Shown here piece after piece: positions 27,297 through 37,272 of a DNA stretch of 64,000 bases. The position numbers were made by a program, and so were the translations under genes. Positions within the stretch are counted from its first letter, which is position 1; each line of letters opens with the position of its first letter. Origin of the DNA: Verrucomicrobiota bacterium (lineage in GTDB: Bacteria; Verrucomicrobiota; Verrucomicrobiia; Methylacidiphilales; JBCCWR01); NCBI GenBank assembly GCA_039192515.1, contig JBCCXA010000001.1, positions 186,001-250,000 of the forward strand, in the 5' to 3' direction. The notes below the pieces were generated by a model that saw nothing but the letters and a program-made list of their open reading frames with translations, ran no database searches and had not been told where the DNA came from.

Positions 27297-27701
27297 TTAG
27301 CTTTTGCTGAGGTCGATGACCTCGATTACTCCATCCTTTACTATTTGAATTTTGATAGAAAATTTTTGTCCTTTTTGGATATTGATGTCATTAAACTTTG
27401 GTGGAACTACTATCGCTAGTGGCTTAGCACCTCCAGGCTCTCCAACTTCTACGGAGAAAATTCGACCATTAGATGCTGTCCATCTAAGAGATTCTTGGAT
27501 ACTGCCTTCGATTTTATATACGTTACCTCTGAGGCTATTAGCGTTATCTAAATACGCTTGGACATCTAGAGCGGGTATAGTCCTGTAAGGGTCGTCAGAC
27601 TTCTGAAAGACAAAAAAACCACCTGCCAGCGCAGCAATTATTAGAATGGCGACTGGGAGTATCCATAGATATGTTGGCTTGGAATTAGCACGGCGGCCCA
27701 T
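27297..27701 (-). CDS. Small membrane-anchored protein of unknown function
   Basis: A 134-residue protein with a basic N-terminus, one transmembrane helix (about 11-32, YLWILPVAILIIAALAGGFF) and an extracytoplasmic domain of about 100 residues. The domain alternates beta strands (YKIEGSIQESLRWTASNG, KFSIKIQIVKDGVIEVIDL) in a pattern that could be an OB- or SH3-like barrel. No family was recognised. It lies between fabI upstream (72 bases) and the TPR-like gene downstream (30 bases) on the same strand. Confidence 0.7.
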   Translation of the reverse strand: MGRRANSKPTYLWILPVAILIIAALAGGFFVFQKSDDPYRTIPALDVQAYLDNANSLRGNVYKIEGSIQESLRWTASNGRIFSVEVGEPGGAKPLAIVVPPKFNDINIQKGQKFSIKIQIVKDGVIEVIDLSKS

Positions 27702-27772
27702 ATTTTAAGTATTGAATTCGACTTAAAGCTTAGCAATCTTAAAAAGAAATTTCTCTTATTGGAGAGTCCGCA

Positions 27773-28549
27773 CTACATCCCCATAATGGAATATCCACAA
27801 TCCACATAAATGGTCTGGCCGGTAATCGCTCGACCAGCGTCGCTGGCTAAGAAGACGCCTGTTGAACCAAGTTCTTTGATTTCCACGTTTCGTTTTAGCG
27901 GAGCATGGGCCTCATAGTGTTTCAGCATACTGGTAAAACCAGCGATTCCGCGAGCGGCCAGGGTGTTTACTGGGCCAGCACTTATGGCGTTTACACTAAT
28001 ATTTTTGTCTCCTAGATCAGAGGCTAAATAACGTGTCGAAGCCTCTAAAGAGGCTTTTGCGACGCCCATAACATTATAATGAGGGATGACTTTCTCGGAT
28101 CCGTAGTAGCTCATGCATAGAATACTGCCGCCCTCAGTCATTAAAGGCAGGCAAGCACGGCTAAGGGCTACCAGTGAGTACGCGCTAATATCATGTGCTG
28201 TGGAAAAAGCCTCGCGAGTCGTATTAATAAACTCACCCTCGAGCGCTTCTTTAGGAGCAAAAGCGATAGAGTGAAGTAGGAGATCTACCTTATCTGTTTT
28301 ACTTTTGACAAAGCTAAAAAAGGAATCAATTTCTTCGTCCTTTGTAACATCACAAGGCGCAATGGTTACGTCCTCGCCAAACGTAGAAGCAAGGTCTTCG
28401 ACATTATCTTTTAAACGTTCACCTTGATAATTAAAGATTAGTTTTGCTCCCGCTTCTGCCCAGGCTTGGGCTATTCCCCAGGCAATACTTCGGCGGTTAG
28501 CCACTCCAAAAACAACTCCAGTTTTCCCTTCTAAAGGTTGTGCACTCAT
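27773..28549 (-). CDS. fabI: Enoyl-[acyl-carrier-protein] reductase (NADH) FabI
   Basis: Catalyses the final reduction in each cycle of type II fatty acid synthesis. From the ATG at 28549 it has 258 residues. The cofactor motif VVFGVANRRSIAWGIAQAWA is diagnostic of FabI, as is the catalytic Tyr-x6-Lys in YYGSEKVIPHYNVMGVAKAS. LLHSIAFAP and RAITGQTIYVDCGYSIMGM are also standard. A TTG at 28567 would extend it by six residues. The enzyme is the target class of triclosan and isoniazid-type inhibitors. Confidence 0.96.
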   Translation of the reverse strand: MSAQPLEGKTGVVFGVANRRSIAWGIAQAWAEAGAKLIFNYQGERLKDNVEDLASTFGEDVTIAPCDVTKDEEIDSFFSFVKSKTDKVDLLLHSIAFAPKEALEGEFINTTREAFSTAHDISAYSLVALSRACLPLMTEGGSILCMSYYGSEKVIPHYNVMGVAKASLEASTRYLASDLGDKNISVNAISAGPVNTLAARGIAGFTSMLKHYEAHAPLKRNVEIKELGSTGVFLASDAGRAITGQTIYVDCGYSIMGM

Positions 28550-28606
28550 AGGCAGTGCAAGATGCAAGAAGGATTTGAAAAAGTAAAATACTTTCTAGAT
28601 TCCTTA

Positions 28607-29401
28607 TCAAGACTCATGGGGTGAGGCGTTTAGTGAATCCCAGAAGGCCACTAGGTCATGGGGTAGTGAGCATTCTGTATGAATGCCCTCTTCTTCCCAT
28701 GAGAAAAAGAGATGCGAGGCATGTAGTGCTTGCCTTGGCAAGATAAGTTTCTTGGCTAATTCTGGCGTCCAGCCCGTCTCAATATAATCTAAATAGCATT
28801 GATCATCCGGTCCGTAGAGTTTATCGCCGACGATGGGCAATCCTATGTGTCCAAGGTGGGCTCTGATTTGGTGAAGGCGTCCGGTATCTAACTCTAAATT
28901 GAGTAAGGAGTATGGATTGCCTTTTGTATCGTATCGTGTTTGCTGCAGTTGGTAGCGGGTGGTAGCAGGTTGTCCTCCCTCATGCTTTGCAAAAATGCCC
29001 TGTTTGACATAGATCGGGTAGTCACGAATCGAGCAAATCCGAGCCAAAGGGGCATTAATAATGCCCAAGGGCTCCTTGGGGCGACCCCAAACGATAGCGT
29101 GGTACTTCTTTTTCATTCCCCTTGCCATCATTTGTTTTCCTAATGAGGAAGCAGTCTCGCGGGACTTTGCTATGAGCACTAGACCGCTGGTTTCTCTATC
29201 TAGACGGTTGGCAGCAGCAAAGAATTTTCCTGGGAATTGTCTCTCTAGCCTGCCAATTAAAGTGTCGGCCCCGTCTGGCCTTGTGGGATGCACAAGGAGC
29301 GGAACTGGTTTATGGACAACCATCCATTCCTGGCGCTCGCGGATAATTTCAACCTCCTCGGACACTTTTTCTATAGATGCATAAGAGCGCAAAGTTGCCA
29401 A
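28607..29401 (-). CDS. RluA-family pseudouridine synthase
   Basis: A 264-residue RNA-modifying enzyme. The catalytic segment AANRLDRETSGLVLIAKS contains the invariant Asp; the first residue of the family HRLDxxTSG motif is Asn here. The KYHAIVWG strand and the substrate-recognition LDTGRLHQIRAHLGHIGLPI followed by GDKLYGP are typical of RluA-type enzymes. There is no N-terminal S4 domain. The start is a TTG at 29401 with no better in-frame ATG before the conserved region. Whether the substrate is rRNA or tRNA cannot be told. It is divergent from the aldo-keto reductase, 29 bases away. Confidence 0.88.
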   Translation of the reverse strand: MATLRSYASIEKVSEEVEIIRERQEWMVVHKPVPLLVHPTRPDGADTLIGRLERQFPGKFFAAANRLDRETSGLVLIAKSRETASSLGKQMMARGMKKKYHAIVWGRPKEPLGIINAPLARICSIRDYPIYVKQGIFAKHEGGQPATTRYQLQQTRYDTKGNPYSLLNLELDTGRLHQIRAHLGHIGLPIVGDKLYGPDDQCYLDYIETGWTPELAKKLILPRQALHASHLFFSWEEEGIHTECSLPHDLVAFWDSLNASPHES

Positions 29402-29430
29402 GGGAAAGGATTGTGTGTAGCTTCTCTTTT

Positions 29431-30486
29431 ATGCAATACCGTGAGTTACCGGAAACAGAGGTGCAGCCAGTAAGTGCTGTTGGATTTGGTCTTTGGACAG
29501 TATCTACGGGCTGGTGGGGCACTTATACGGATGAAGAAGCTGTAGCATTGATGCGGAAAGCAAGAGACTACGGCATAAATCTTTATGACGCTGCTGACAC
29601 CTATGGTAATGGCAGAAGCGAAGAATTATTGGCTAAAGCGTTTCTTGATGCGCGTGATGAGATCGTAATTGCCACCAAGGTGGGTTACAATTTTTACGAT
29701 CATGGCGATGGCAGAAAAGGCCAAAGAGAAATTCCCCAGGATTTTTCGGCGTCTTTTATACGTGATGCAGTGGACAAGGCCTTAAAGAGGCTAAAGACAG
29801 ATCGGATTGATATTTTACAGCTACACAACATCAAGTTGGAGCAAGTCGCTGACCAGAGTTTGTGGGATCTGATGGGCGATCTAAAGAAGGAGGGTAAAAT
29901 TCTGGCCTATGGAGGAGCGTTAGGTCCCGCTATCGGCTGGTTGAAGGAGGGTTATGATGCGGTCAAAAAGCATAAACCTCATGTTATGCAGCATATTTAT
30001 AATTTATTCGAACAGTATCCTGGGCGAGACATAATGAACGCTAGCACGGAAACGGACCCTACCCGCTACTTAATCCGTGTCACGCATTCATCCGGTATGT
30101 TAGAGGGTCACTATACAGAAGATACCGTCTTTGATGAAAACGACCATCGCCGCCATCGCCCCAAATCGTGGTTGATTAATGGAGTAAAGAAAGTAGAAAA
30201 GATTCGTTCTATTATGGAATGCGAAGGCAGGACTATGGGCCAGGCTGCACTGCAGTGGTTGTTGACGGATAATCGTATAGCTTGTTGTTTGCCAAATATT
30301 TACAATGAGGAGCAAATCAAGGAGTTTGCTTCTACTACTGAGGTGCCCACCATTACAGAAGGTGAACTCTCTCAACTTGCAGAATTATGGAAAACAAATT
30401 TCGGCGTTGAGGAAGAGCCTTGTAACTTTAAAGGTACCATGACTTTGGGTGAACTAGATTCTGAAAAAGAAGCAGCGCTTACGTAG
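29431..30486 (+). CDS. Aldo-keto reductase
   Basis: A 351-residue NADPH-dependent carbonyl reductase of the (beta/alpha)8-barrel AKR superfamily. The catalytic tetrad is visible: Asp and Tyr in NLYDAADTYGNGRSEELL, Lys in EIVIATKVG and His in IDILQLHNIK. The start chosen is the ATG at 29431 (MQYRELPETEVQPVSAVGFG), which begins at the usual family N-terminus; an upstream ATG at 29377 would run into the start of the divergent rluA-like gene and adds 18 unlike residues. The substrate is unknown. Confidence 0.88.
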   Translation: MQYRELPETEVQPVSAVGFGLWTVSTGWWGTYTDEEAVALMRKARDYGINLYDAADTYGNGRSEELLAKAFLDARDEIVIATKVGYNFYDHGDGRKGQREIPQDFSASFIRDAVDKALKRLKTDRIDILQLHNIKLEQVADQSLWDLMGDLKKEGKILAYGGALGPAIGWLKEGYDAVKKHKPHVMQHIYNLFEQYPGRDIMNASTETDPTRYLIRVTHSSGMLEGHYTEDTVFDENDHRRHRPKSWLINGVKKVEKIRSIMECEGRTMGQAALQWLLTDNRIACCLPNIYNEEQIKEFASTTEVPTITEGELSQLAELWKTNFGVEEEPCNFKGTMTLGELDSEKEAALT

Positions 30487-30514
30487 CGCTCTCTTATGAC
30501 TTTAAATAGACCTC

Positions 30515-30907
30515 ATGCTAGCAGATTCAAAAGGTTATATAGGGATCTTTGATTGCGTTCTGGACCGTAGCAGGCTGAAAGTTTTCGCCGAGATTTGGTT
30601 AGATAAGTTTGATCAGGTTGAACAGGTTGTGCCAGGCAAGCAATCAGGCATTCTCACGATCCATATTAAAAAATCAGAAGATATCCTTGAGGATAAAGCT
30701 CCCCAGTTCCGAGTTACCGCTGGAGAGGATTTTTCATGGATTTACCTATCTATGGATAAACCCGTAGTAGAAACATCGGGGCTACCAGTTGAGGATAATG
30801 TTATGCCTCTAGAGAGCTTGCTGGATCTGCCTGATTTACATGAGGTAGTAGATCAATTTGATGAAAAGCGTATTGGTGAGCTTGAAAGAGAAGGCCTCGT
30901 TCTTTAG
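30515..30907 (+). CDS. Hypothetical protein, acidic
   Basis: A 130-residue acidic soluble protein with no signal peptide or membrane segment. The central part (QSGILTIHIKKSEDIL, PQFRVTAGEDFSWIYLSM) looks like a beta sheet, and the C-terminal 45 residues are acidic and helical. I do not recognise it. It follows the aldo-keto reductase by 28 bases and precedes the glycosyltransferase-PHP gene by about 60, so it may share a transcript with either. Confidence 0.6.
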   Translation: MLADSKGYIGIFDCVLDRSRLKVFAEIWLDKFDQVEQVVPGKQSGILTIHIKKSEDILEDKAPQFRVTAGEDFSWIYLSMDKPVVETSGLPVEDNVMPLESLLDLPDLHEVVDQFDEKRIGELEREGLVL

Positions 30908-30970
30908 AAGCGAGCTTAAATTCAATAAATGGGGTAAGAATAAGCTTGCTTCTAGCTTGCTAACAAGTTA

Positions 30971-33049
30971 ATGACAGGCTTTGAAGTGCAAAAGAAGATC
31001 TTAATCTTTACCGCAGGGTTTGGCGAGGGGCACAACACAGCTGCACGCAATGTTAGGGACGCTATAGAGCACGTTAGTGGAGCAGATGCTCATGTTGAAG
31101 TCTTAGATCTATTTGATGAATGCTATGGACGCGTGAACGACTTTTTTCGCTCCATGTATATCACGGCTATTAATAAAAGTCCGAGGCTGTGGCAGGGCTT
31201 TTATAACATCTTAGATAATACGGATGTTATGCAGAGTAATCTTATGACACTCTCGCGCATGAGAGAAAGTCTTAAGTCACTTATTCATGAACTCGAGCCA
31301 GATGCAGTTTGCTCTACCTACCCGGTTTACAATTATCTGCTTAATGAAATTTATCAAGATCCTGAAGGAGCAAGACCTAGAAACTTTTCTCAAATCACTA
31401 TTGTTACCGATTCCATCTCCGTCAATTCAATCTGGTACAAAACACCAAGTGACTATTACTTAGTTCCGAACCAAGAAACGGCAGATGTTTTGGTAAGTGA
31501 AGGAATAGATTCTCAACGCACGCGTGTATTTGGTTTTCCTGTGCAGCTAGAGTTTATAACGGAGCCGAATCATATAAAGGAAGAAGAGTATAATAGTGAA
31601 AAGACTCGCGCAAAAATTCTCTATATTATTAATTCAGCAAAAAAGAAGGCTCCTAAATTACTTTCAAAACTTCTGACAAATAAAAAAATTGAAGTGACTG
31701 TATGCGTCGGACGCGACAAAAAGCTGCGTCATGAGATTGTGAAATTGATTAATTCTATGGGTAAAGATGCAGAAGAGCGCGCTAATGTCATAGGTTGGAC
31801 AGATAAAATGCCTGAGCTTTTGATGTCTCATCACCTCGTTATTAGCAAAGCCGGTGGGGCCACTGTCCAGGAATCTATAGCAGCCGAGTGTCCAATGATT
31901 GTTAACCAGATTGTCCCTGGCCAAGAGGAGGGTAATTATGAGCTTCTCAGAAGAAACGACTGCGGTACATTGGCAAGTAAACCCTCTGAGGTTGCTGATA
32001 TTGTCGCAAAGGCGTTTGCTGATAATGCGAAAATATGGCGAACCTGGAAGAGACATTTAAGCGTTATTAGTCGTCCTGATTCACAAATAAAAATGGCTGA
32101 ATTTGTCCTCGAGCAGGCTGTTCCGGATAACTTGCCCCCATCTTCCATATCCAACAAAAAGCCTAAGGGTAAGGCTGCCTCTACACATCCAGTAAAGAAG
32201 AATGTCTCAATTGATGATAACCAGAAGCAGTTATTAATGTGCGACCTGCATAGTCATACTACTTTTTCGGATGGGAAGCTTCCATTGAGAGAGGTTGTTG
32301 ATTTTTATGGTCAACGTGGTTTCGATGTCATGGCCATAACAGACCACATATGTGATTATAAAAAAGTTTTTGGCAAGATTTGTGATTGGACAGGTTTGGT
32401 TTTGCCTTATGAACAAGTGGATGAGTATTTCGAAAAAATAGCGAAAGAAAAGGAGCGTGCTTGGAAAAAATACTCGATGATTGTCATGACAGGACTTGAA
32501 TTCAACAAAGATGGGCTTCGTCCTAAAACTTCCGCACACTTATTAGGTGTAGATTTGAAGAAGCCTATTGATCCTTCACTTTCTATTAAGCAGATTATAG
32601 CCGAAATACACCTACAGGGTGGACTTGCTATTGCCGCTCACCCTCATAGAATGAAATCAGTATGGGGCAAAGATACCCTATTCCTATGGGATAATCAGGA
32701 GGAATTTATGCCTTTGATTGACGCTTGGGAGGTAGGGAATCGTGATGATTTCTTCAATCCAGTGGGACTCAAAAAAATGCCTTTTATTGCATCCAGTGAT
32801 TTTCATAAGCCTAAGCACATCCGATCTTGGAAGACCATGCTATTTTGCGAAAAGGAGCCCGAGGCCATTAAGCAGTGTATACGAGTGAACAGAGATGTTG
32901 CGGTAACGCTTTATCGCGACCATTTATTTGGCGATATCAACGTAAGTTCTGGAATAGGTATGCATCAAGGGGTCATGAAAATAAACGATTGGGCCAAGTC
33001 TCAAGTCGCTATAGCAACTGCCTCGCTCAATCAAGTAGCTGCACACTGA
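30971..33049 (+). CDS. Fusion of UgtP/MurG-like glycosyltransferase and PHP phosphoesterase
   Basis: A 692-residue two-domain protein. Residues 1-395 resemble the diacylglycerol glucosyltransferase/MGDG synthase group: the N-terminus KKILIFTAGFGEGHNTAA is their acceptor-domain signature, and the donor side reads LVISKAGGATVQESIAAECP with GQEEGNYELL. A Lys/Ser/Pro linker of about 30 residues leads to a PHP domain (about 425-690) with DLHSHTTFSDG, AITDH, TGLEFNKDG, AAHPHR and ASSDFH, supplying the usual His and Asp metal ligands. The lipid glycosylation role is inferred. Neighbours offer no pathway context. Confidence 0.85.
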   Translation: MTGFEVQKKILIFTAGFGEGHNTAARNVRDAIEHVSGADAHVEVLDLFDECYGRVNDFFRSMYITAINKSPRLWQGFYNILDNTDVMQSNLMTLSRMRESLKSLIHELEPDAVCSTYPVYNYLLNEIYQDPEGARPRNFSQITIVTDSISVNSIWYKTPSDYYLVPNQETADVLVSEGIDSQRTRVFGFPVQLEFITEPNHIKEEEYNSEKTRAKILYIINSAKKKAPKLLSKLLTNKKIEVTVCVGRDKKLRHEIVKLINSMGKDAEERANVIGWTDKMPELLMSHHLVISKAGGATVQESIAAECPMIVNQIVPGQEEGNYELLRRNDCGTLASKPSEVADIVAKAFADNAKIWRTWKRHLSVISRPDSQIKMAEFVLEQAVPDNLPPSSISNKKPKGKAASTHPVKKNVSIDDNQKQLLMCDLHSHTTFSDGKLPLREVVDFYGQRGFDVMAITDHICDYKKVFGKICDWTGLVLPYEQVDEYFEKIAKEKERAWKKYSMIVMTGLEFNKDGLRPKTSAHLLGVDLKKPIDPSLSIKQIIAEIHLQGGLAIAAHPHRMKSVWGKDTLFLWDNQEEFMPLIDAWEVGNRDDFFNPVGLKKMPFIASSDFHKPKHIRSWKTMLFCEKEPEAIKQCIRVNRDVAVTLYRDHLFGDINVSSGIGMHQGVMKINDWAKSQVAIATASLNQVAAH

Positions 33050-33224
33050 CGGTCTAGTGTTTGCTGAGTTTGGAAGAACGAAGGAACAATGCCTCTGATA
33101 GTGGAGGTTGAGAGAGGGTTTCTTGGGCTATCGGTAATTGGGATAAAGCGAGGCAGTTAGATTGATGCAAAACTTTGAGCATAAAAACTAAAACATCCTA
33201 GGAGTTGCTACATGAGAATGAGCG

Positions 33225-35567
33225 CTATATGTTTTTCGGTTTCCACGTGGTATCTTGCAAGGTGCCGTTGCCTTCATATTCAAAAAATTTACTCACTAAG
33301 AATAGGGGTATCCCCAGCACACCTCGTATATTAACTCTCATGAAAAGATTTACATCGTCCTTAACCAAGTCGTAGTTTCCTTTGCCAATTAAAGCAAACG
33401 CAGTGGAAGAAATATCAATCTTCTCTGTTTCCCAGACTCCATCACGTATCTTGAATTCAGAGAAGGCTTTACTGGCTTTGGCATAGCCCAATTTAGGAAT
33501 AAGTGAATTCAGAATTTCTGAAAAGCTGCCAAAAATAGGAATGGGGTATAGAATCCCTTCAAGAATCGTCATATTACCCTGCCCGTTTAGCGAGCTTAAA
33601 TCGCCTAGCTCACCATTGAGTGTTAAATCTCCATCAAGCGTTCCAGAAACATCCTTGTTATCAAAAAATGTCAGCATAAGGTCGCCAAAATTTTGTTTTT
33701 CGAACCTGGCTCTACTAATAAACCGAGCCTTTTTAGTGTTCATATCTAGCTCAAAAGTGCCGTCTATGGTTCCTTGAAATAAAGTCGTAGGCTGGAGTGT
33801 TTTAAGGTAAAGCTTCTTCCCTTTGAAAAGCATTTGTGAATCGATTTGTGAGAGGCTTAAGGTTCTTCCTAGAAAGTCATAATCCATGCCTTCCTCAGAT
33901 TTTACTAGGATCTCTAAGTTCGTTTTTTCATTCGTGGGTCCTAAATCTAATGTGCCCTCTATTTTCAGAGAAGGGTTAGCATAGAAACGGTAGGGTTTTA
34001 CATATTCCACCATCTTATTTCCAAACATAGGCGCTACTTCGCGCACCTTTAAATTGCTGCGCCCGTTACTAATACGAACCCGCTTGGTCTTAAAATCGTG
34101 CCAAACCTCGCCAGTGGCTTGACCCTCAGGCCTTTGTATAAACAAAGACACAGCTCTAAGTTGGCTTCCTTTTTCAAAAAGGAAGGGAGTTTTAAGGTTC
34201 CTTATCTTAATCTTTTTGTAGGAAAAATTCTTAGCCACTATATCTCCTTCAACTTTTATGTCCTCTAGTTTTAATGAGTCTCCTTCAGCTGTGCAGCTAA
34301 GTCGTAGGGTTCCATCTGAAAAATCTAAACTGTTAAAAAAGGGCTGTGCACCTGGACCAAAGAGGCCTTTAAGTTGCGTAGGATCTATATCACTCTCTAA
34401 TTTGCCTTTGATTTTGCCTTGGCCATCTAACAAGAATGAAAAGCGACATTCAGTAGATGCTTTTTTCAATAAGGCATCTTGTATGAAAAGCCTTTTGCCA
34501 TCATACGAAACATTAAGGTCCAGATAATCTAGCTGACTTCCATTAATGCTAAAATTTCTCCATAAGGATCGTGACCTTAAAAGAAAATTAAAACCCTGAG
34601 CATCTCCCCATTTTAACTCTAATATACCTTCGTTAACAGGTAGGACACGAAATTCTATTTCCTCCAAAAAATCGTTCACTCCCTCAGGGAAGGCTTGACG
34701 CATCAAAGATAGATCTAAATTTGAGCGATAATCTAATTTTGCCTCTGTATCCTTGAGTCGCCATCCTCCCTCTAATGTAATCTCTCCGCGGGACATACGC
34801 ATGGTGCCCAAAACATGAACTCTCTGATTATATAAATCTGCTTTGATATCTAGGCCATCAAACGCTAAGCCTTGATATCTTATTTCTTCACTTTCAATAT
34901 GAATATCTGCACTCAGGTTGGATAAATCTGTTGCAGAGCCCTGAAGCATGATAGTTACCTTAGGAGAAGCCTCTGATTCCAATTGCGCCATAATTTTCTC
35001 TACCGCTCGCCATACCGAGCCTGATGACGGGCCTCGGGCTTTCGAAGTAGATGATTTTGGAATTTCATAGCCTTCCCAATTGACCTCACCCCGTACTTCA
35101 AAATTTATTCCCAAGCAGCGCCAACTAGCCTTTTTTATAAGAAGTGAGGTGCTTCGCAAATAGACGTTTGTATCTAGATCCTCTATTTCTATGCTAGCGC
35201 CTTCTTCTAAAGGAACTTTTAGTTTAGCTCCAGATAAACGCGCAGAATTTAGGAAAGGTTCCCCTCTCCACCAGGAGATCCAGTTAAAATCAAAGAATAG
35301 GCGGCCAACGCTTAATTGATGTGTAGCTTGATCGCCTGCATATTCAATATTGATATCCTCCGCAGCAATGTTTCCAAAAACAGTAAGATAAAGTTCCTCG
35401 GCATTGATAGATACTCCACGCGCAGCGAGCTCATCGCGTAGAGCGGCCTCAACCCTTTCTGGAAGTCCAAAAAACCTAAACCAGATAAAGGTTGCTCCGA
35501 CTCCTAAAAGCAGCAAGGTCGAGGATCCTATCAACAACTGTAGGCCAAAACGCCGCATATCTATCAT
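33225..35567 (-). CDS. AsmA-like/DUF3971 envelope protein
   Basis: A 780-residue protein with one N-terminal membrane helix (about 8-30, LLIGSSTLLLLGVGATFIWF) and a long periplasmic region dominated by repeated beta strands. AsmA-like features include PERVEAALRDELAARGVSIN after the anchor and the C-terminal LSSLNGQGNMTILEG and KIDISSTAFALIGKGNYDLV. Proteins of this superfamily (AsmA, TamB, YhdP) form long beta grooves thought to move lipids between the inner and outer membrane. It is transcribed alone and is divergent from glyS. The assignment rests on architecture more than on strict motifs. Confidence 0.78.
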   Translation of the reverse strand: MIDMRRFGLQLLIGSSTLLLLGVGATFIWFRFFGLPERVEAALRDELAARGVSINAEELYLTVFGNIAAEDINIEYAGDQATHQLSVGRLFFDFNWISWWRGEPFLNSARLSGAKLKVPLEEGASIEIEDLDTNVYLRSTSLLIKKASWRCLGINFEVRGEVNWEGYEIPKSSTSKARGPSSGSVWRAVEKIMAQLESEASPKVTIMLQGSATDLSNLSADIHIESEEIRYQGLAFDGLDIKADLYNQRVHVLGTMRMSRGEITLEGGWRLKDTEAKLDYRSNLDLSLMRQAFPEGVNDFLEEIEFRVLPVNEGILELKWGDAQGFNFLLRSRSLWRNFSINGSQLDYLDLNVSYDGKRLFIQDALLKKASTECRFSFLLDGQGKIKGKLESDIDPTQLKGLFGPGAQPFFNSLDFSDGTLRLSCTAEGDSLKLEDIKVEGDIVAKNFSYKKIKIRNLKTPFLFEKGSQLRAVSLFIQRPEGQATGEVWHDFKTKRVRISNGRSNLKVREVAPMFGNKMVEYVKPYRFYANPSLKIEGTLDLGPTNEKTNLEILVKSEEGMDYDFLGRTLSLSQIDSQMLFKGKKLYLKTLQPTTLFQGTIDGTFELDMNTKKARFISRARFEKQNFGDLMLTFFDNKDVSGTLDGDLTLNGELGDLSSLNGQGNMTILEGILYPIPIFGSFSEILNSLIPKLGYAKASKAFSEFKIRDGVWETEKIDISSTAFALIGKGNYDLVKDDVNLFMRVNIRGVLGIPLFLVSKFFEYEGNGTLQDTTWKPKNI

Positions 35568-35691
35568 GTACTGCTCCTAGTGAGCCTGTGGAATAGAAGT
35601 TTCATAAATTTAAATTTTCAATAGGCAACCAGGCCTAATCCAGCTATGGTTCGCACTTTATAGCTTATAACAAAATTCACTGATTTATACT

Positions 35692-37260
35692 ATGGCCAAT
35701 AACACACTCATGGACAATATTGTAGCTCTTTGTAAGAGAAGAGGCTTTATCTTTCAATCTTCCGAAATCTATGGGGGTCTAAACGGAGCCTGGGATTATG
35801 GCCCTCTTGGCGCGCAGCTCAAGAAGAACATTAAAGATCATTGGTGGAAAACGCACACACAACTGAGGGATGATATTCTGGGCATGGATGGTTCTATCCT
35901 CATGAATCGAGCTGTCTGGCAAGCTACGGGTCACGAATCTACCTTTTCCGACCCTATGGTGGACTGCTTGCTGACCAATCAGCGCATGCGTGCTGACCAG
36001 ATAGACCCTCAATCTGGCACAGTCTATTCCTTTACTGGCGCAAAGTCAGATGAACTTAGTCTTGAAAAGAAAATGAAGTACTCTGTTCTAGTGAAAACGG
36101 GTGAAGATGCTAATAAAGCACGCAAAACCGCTAAAAAGTTCTATGCCAAAGACCTTAAAGACCCCAACAATTTCAAATCTATCGAGCTACTTGGTGAAAC
36201 TAAGGAAGAAGTTAAGGACAGCACTCAATACAATCCCGAAAACGGCAGTTTGCTGACGGAGCCTCGTGAGTTCAATCTCATGTTCAAAACATTTATAGGG
36301 CCAACGGATGACAATTCTAGCCTCACTTACTTGCGCCCTGAAACGGCTCAGTCAATGTTTGTGCAATTTAAAAATGTTCTAGACACCTCTCGTAAGAAAC
36401 TTCCCTTTGGTATTGCCCAAATCGGAAAAGCATTTCGCAATGAAATCAATCCGCGCAATTTTACCTTCCGTTCAAGAGAATTCGAACAGATGGAAATAGA
36501 ATTCTTTGTCAAGCCAGGAAGTGGACTTGAGTGGTGCGAACACTGGCTAGAAGAACGCTTAAAGTGGTATGAGAGTATTGGCATACCACGCAGCAAAATA
36601 CACATATTAGATGTGCCTGATAATGAGAGAGCATTTTATTCTAAGAAAACTTATGACCTGGAGTATGAATTTCCTTTTGGTATACAAGAATTAGAAGGTA
36701 TTGCATATCGCACAGATTATGACCTCTCCTGTCACCAAAAATCTTCTGGCAAACCACTAGAGTATTTCGACGAAGAAACCAAAGAAAAGTATATTGCTCA
36801 TGTAGTAGAGCCAAGTGCTGGCGTTGACAGAACTGCACTTGCGGTTATTTGCGAAGCCTATACCGAAGAACAAATAACCGACGAAAAAGGTAAAACCGAA
36901 GTTCGCACGGTTCTTCGACTCACTCCAAGTATCGCTCCAATTAAAGTAGGCGTTTTCCCCCTCCTAAAAAATAAACCCGAACTAGTAGCCAAGGCCAAAG
37001 AAGTAGAAAAGCTTCTTAGACCTCATATGAGCACCTTTTATGACGAGAGTGGGGCAATAGGCAGAAGATACAGAAGGCAAGACGAAATAGGCACTCCTTT
37101 TTGTGTAACCATCGATTTTGAAACCCTTGAAGGCTTGGAAGAAGAAGGTAAACTGGAAGGCCCAAAGAATACCATTACCTTAAGGCATCGTGATAGCATG
37201 AAACAGGAGCGGCTGCCAATAGATGCCCTTGTAGAAAAGCTTCTTCCTCAACTTCAGTAA
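35692..37260 (+). CDS. glyS: Glycyl-tRNA synthetase, single-chain (alpha2) type
   Basis: A class II aminoacyl-tRNA synthetase of 522 residues that charges tRNA-Gly. It is the eukaryote/archaea-like homodimeric form, not the GlyQ+GlyS tetramer. The N-terminal RRGFIFQSSEIYGGLNGAWD with DYGPLG is its hallmark. Class II motif 2 is FGIAQIGKAFRNEINPRNFT followed by RSREFEQMEIEFFV, and motif 3 contains VEPSAGVDRTALAVI. The C-terminal anticodon-binding domain (about 415-520) begins with LTPSIAPIKVGVFPL. It is followed closely by a small lipoprotein gene. Confidence 0.96.
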   Translation: MANNTLMDNIVALCKRRGFIFQSSEIYGGLNGAWDYGPLGAQLKKNIKDHWWKTHTQLRDDILGMDGSILMNRAVWQATGHESTFSDPMVDCLLTNQRMRADQIDPQSGTVYSFTGAKSDELSLEKKMKYSVLVKTGEDANKARKTAKKFYAKDLKDPNNFKSIELLGETKEEVKDSTQYNPENGSLLTEPREFNLMFKTFIGPTDDNSSLTYLRPETAQSMFVQFKNVLDTSRKKLPFGIAQIGKAFRNEINPRNFTFRSREFEQMEIEFFVKPGSGLEWCEHWLEERLKWYESIGIPRSKIHILDVPDNERAFYSKKTYDLEYEFPFGIQELEGIAYRTDYDLSCHQKSSGKPLEYFDEETKEKYIAHVVEPSAGVDRTALAVICEAYTEEQITDEKGKTEVRTVLRLTPSIAPIKVGVFPLLKNKPELVAKAKEVEKLLRPHMSTFYDESGAIGRRYRRQDEIGTPFCVTIDFETLEGLEEEGKLEGPKNTITLRHRDSMKQERLPIDALVEKLLPQLQ

Positions 37261-37272
37261 AGGACTTAGGAT

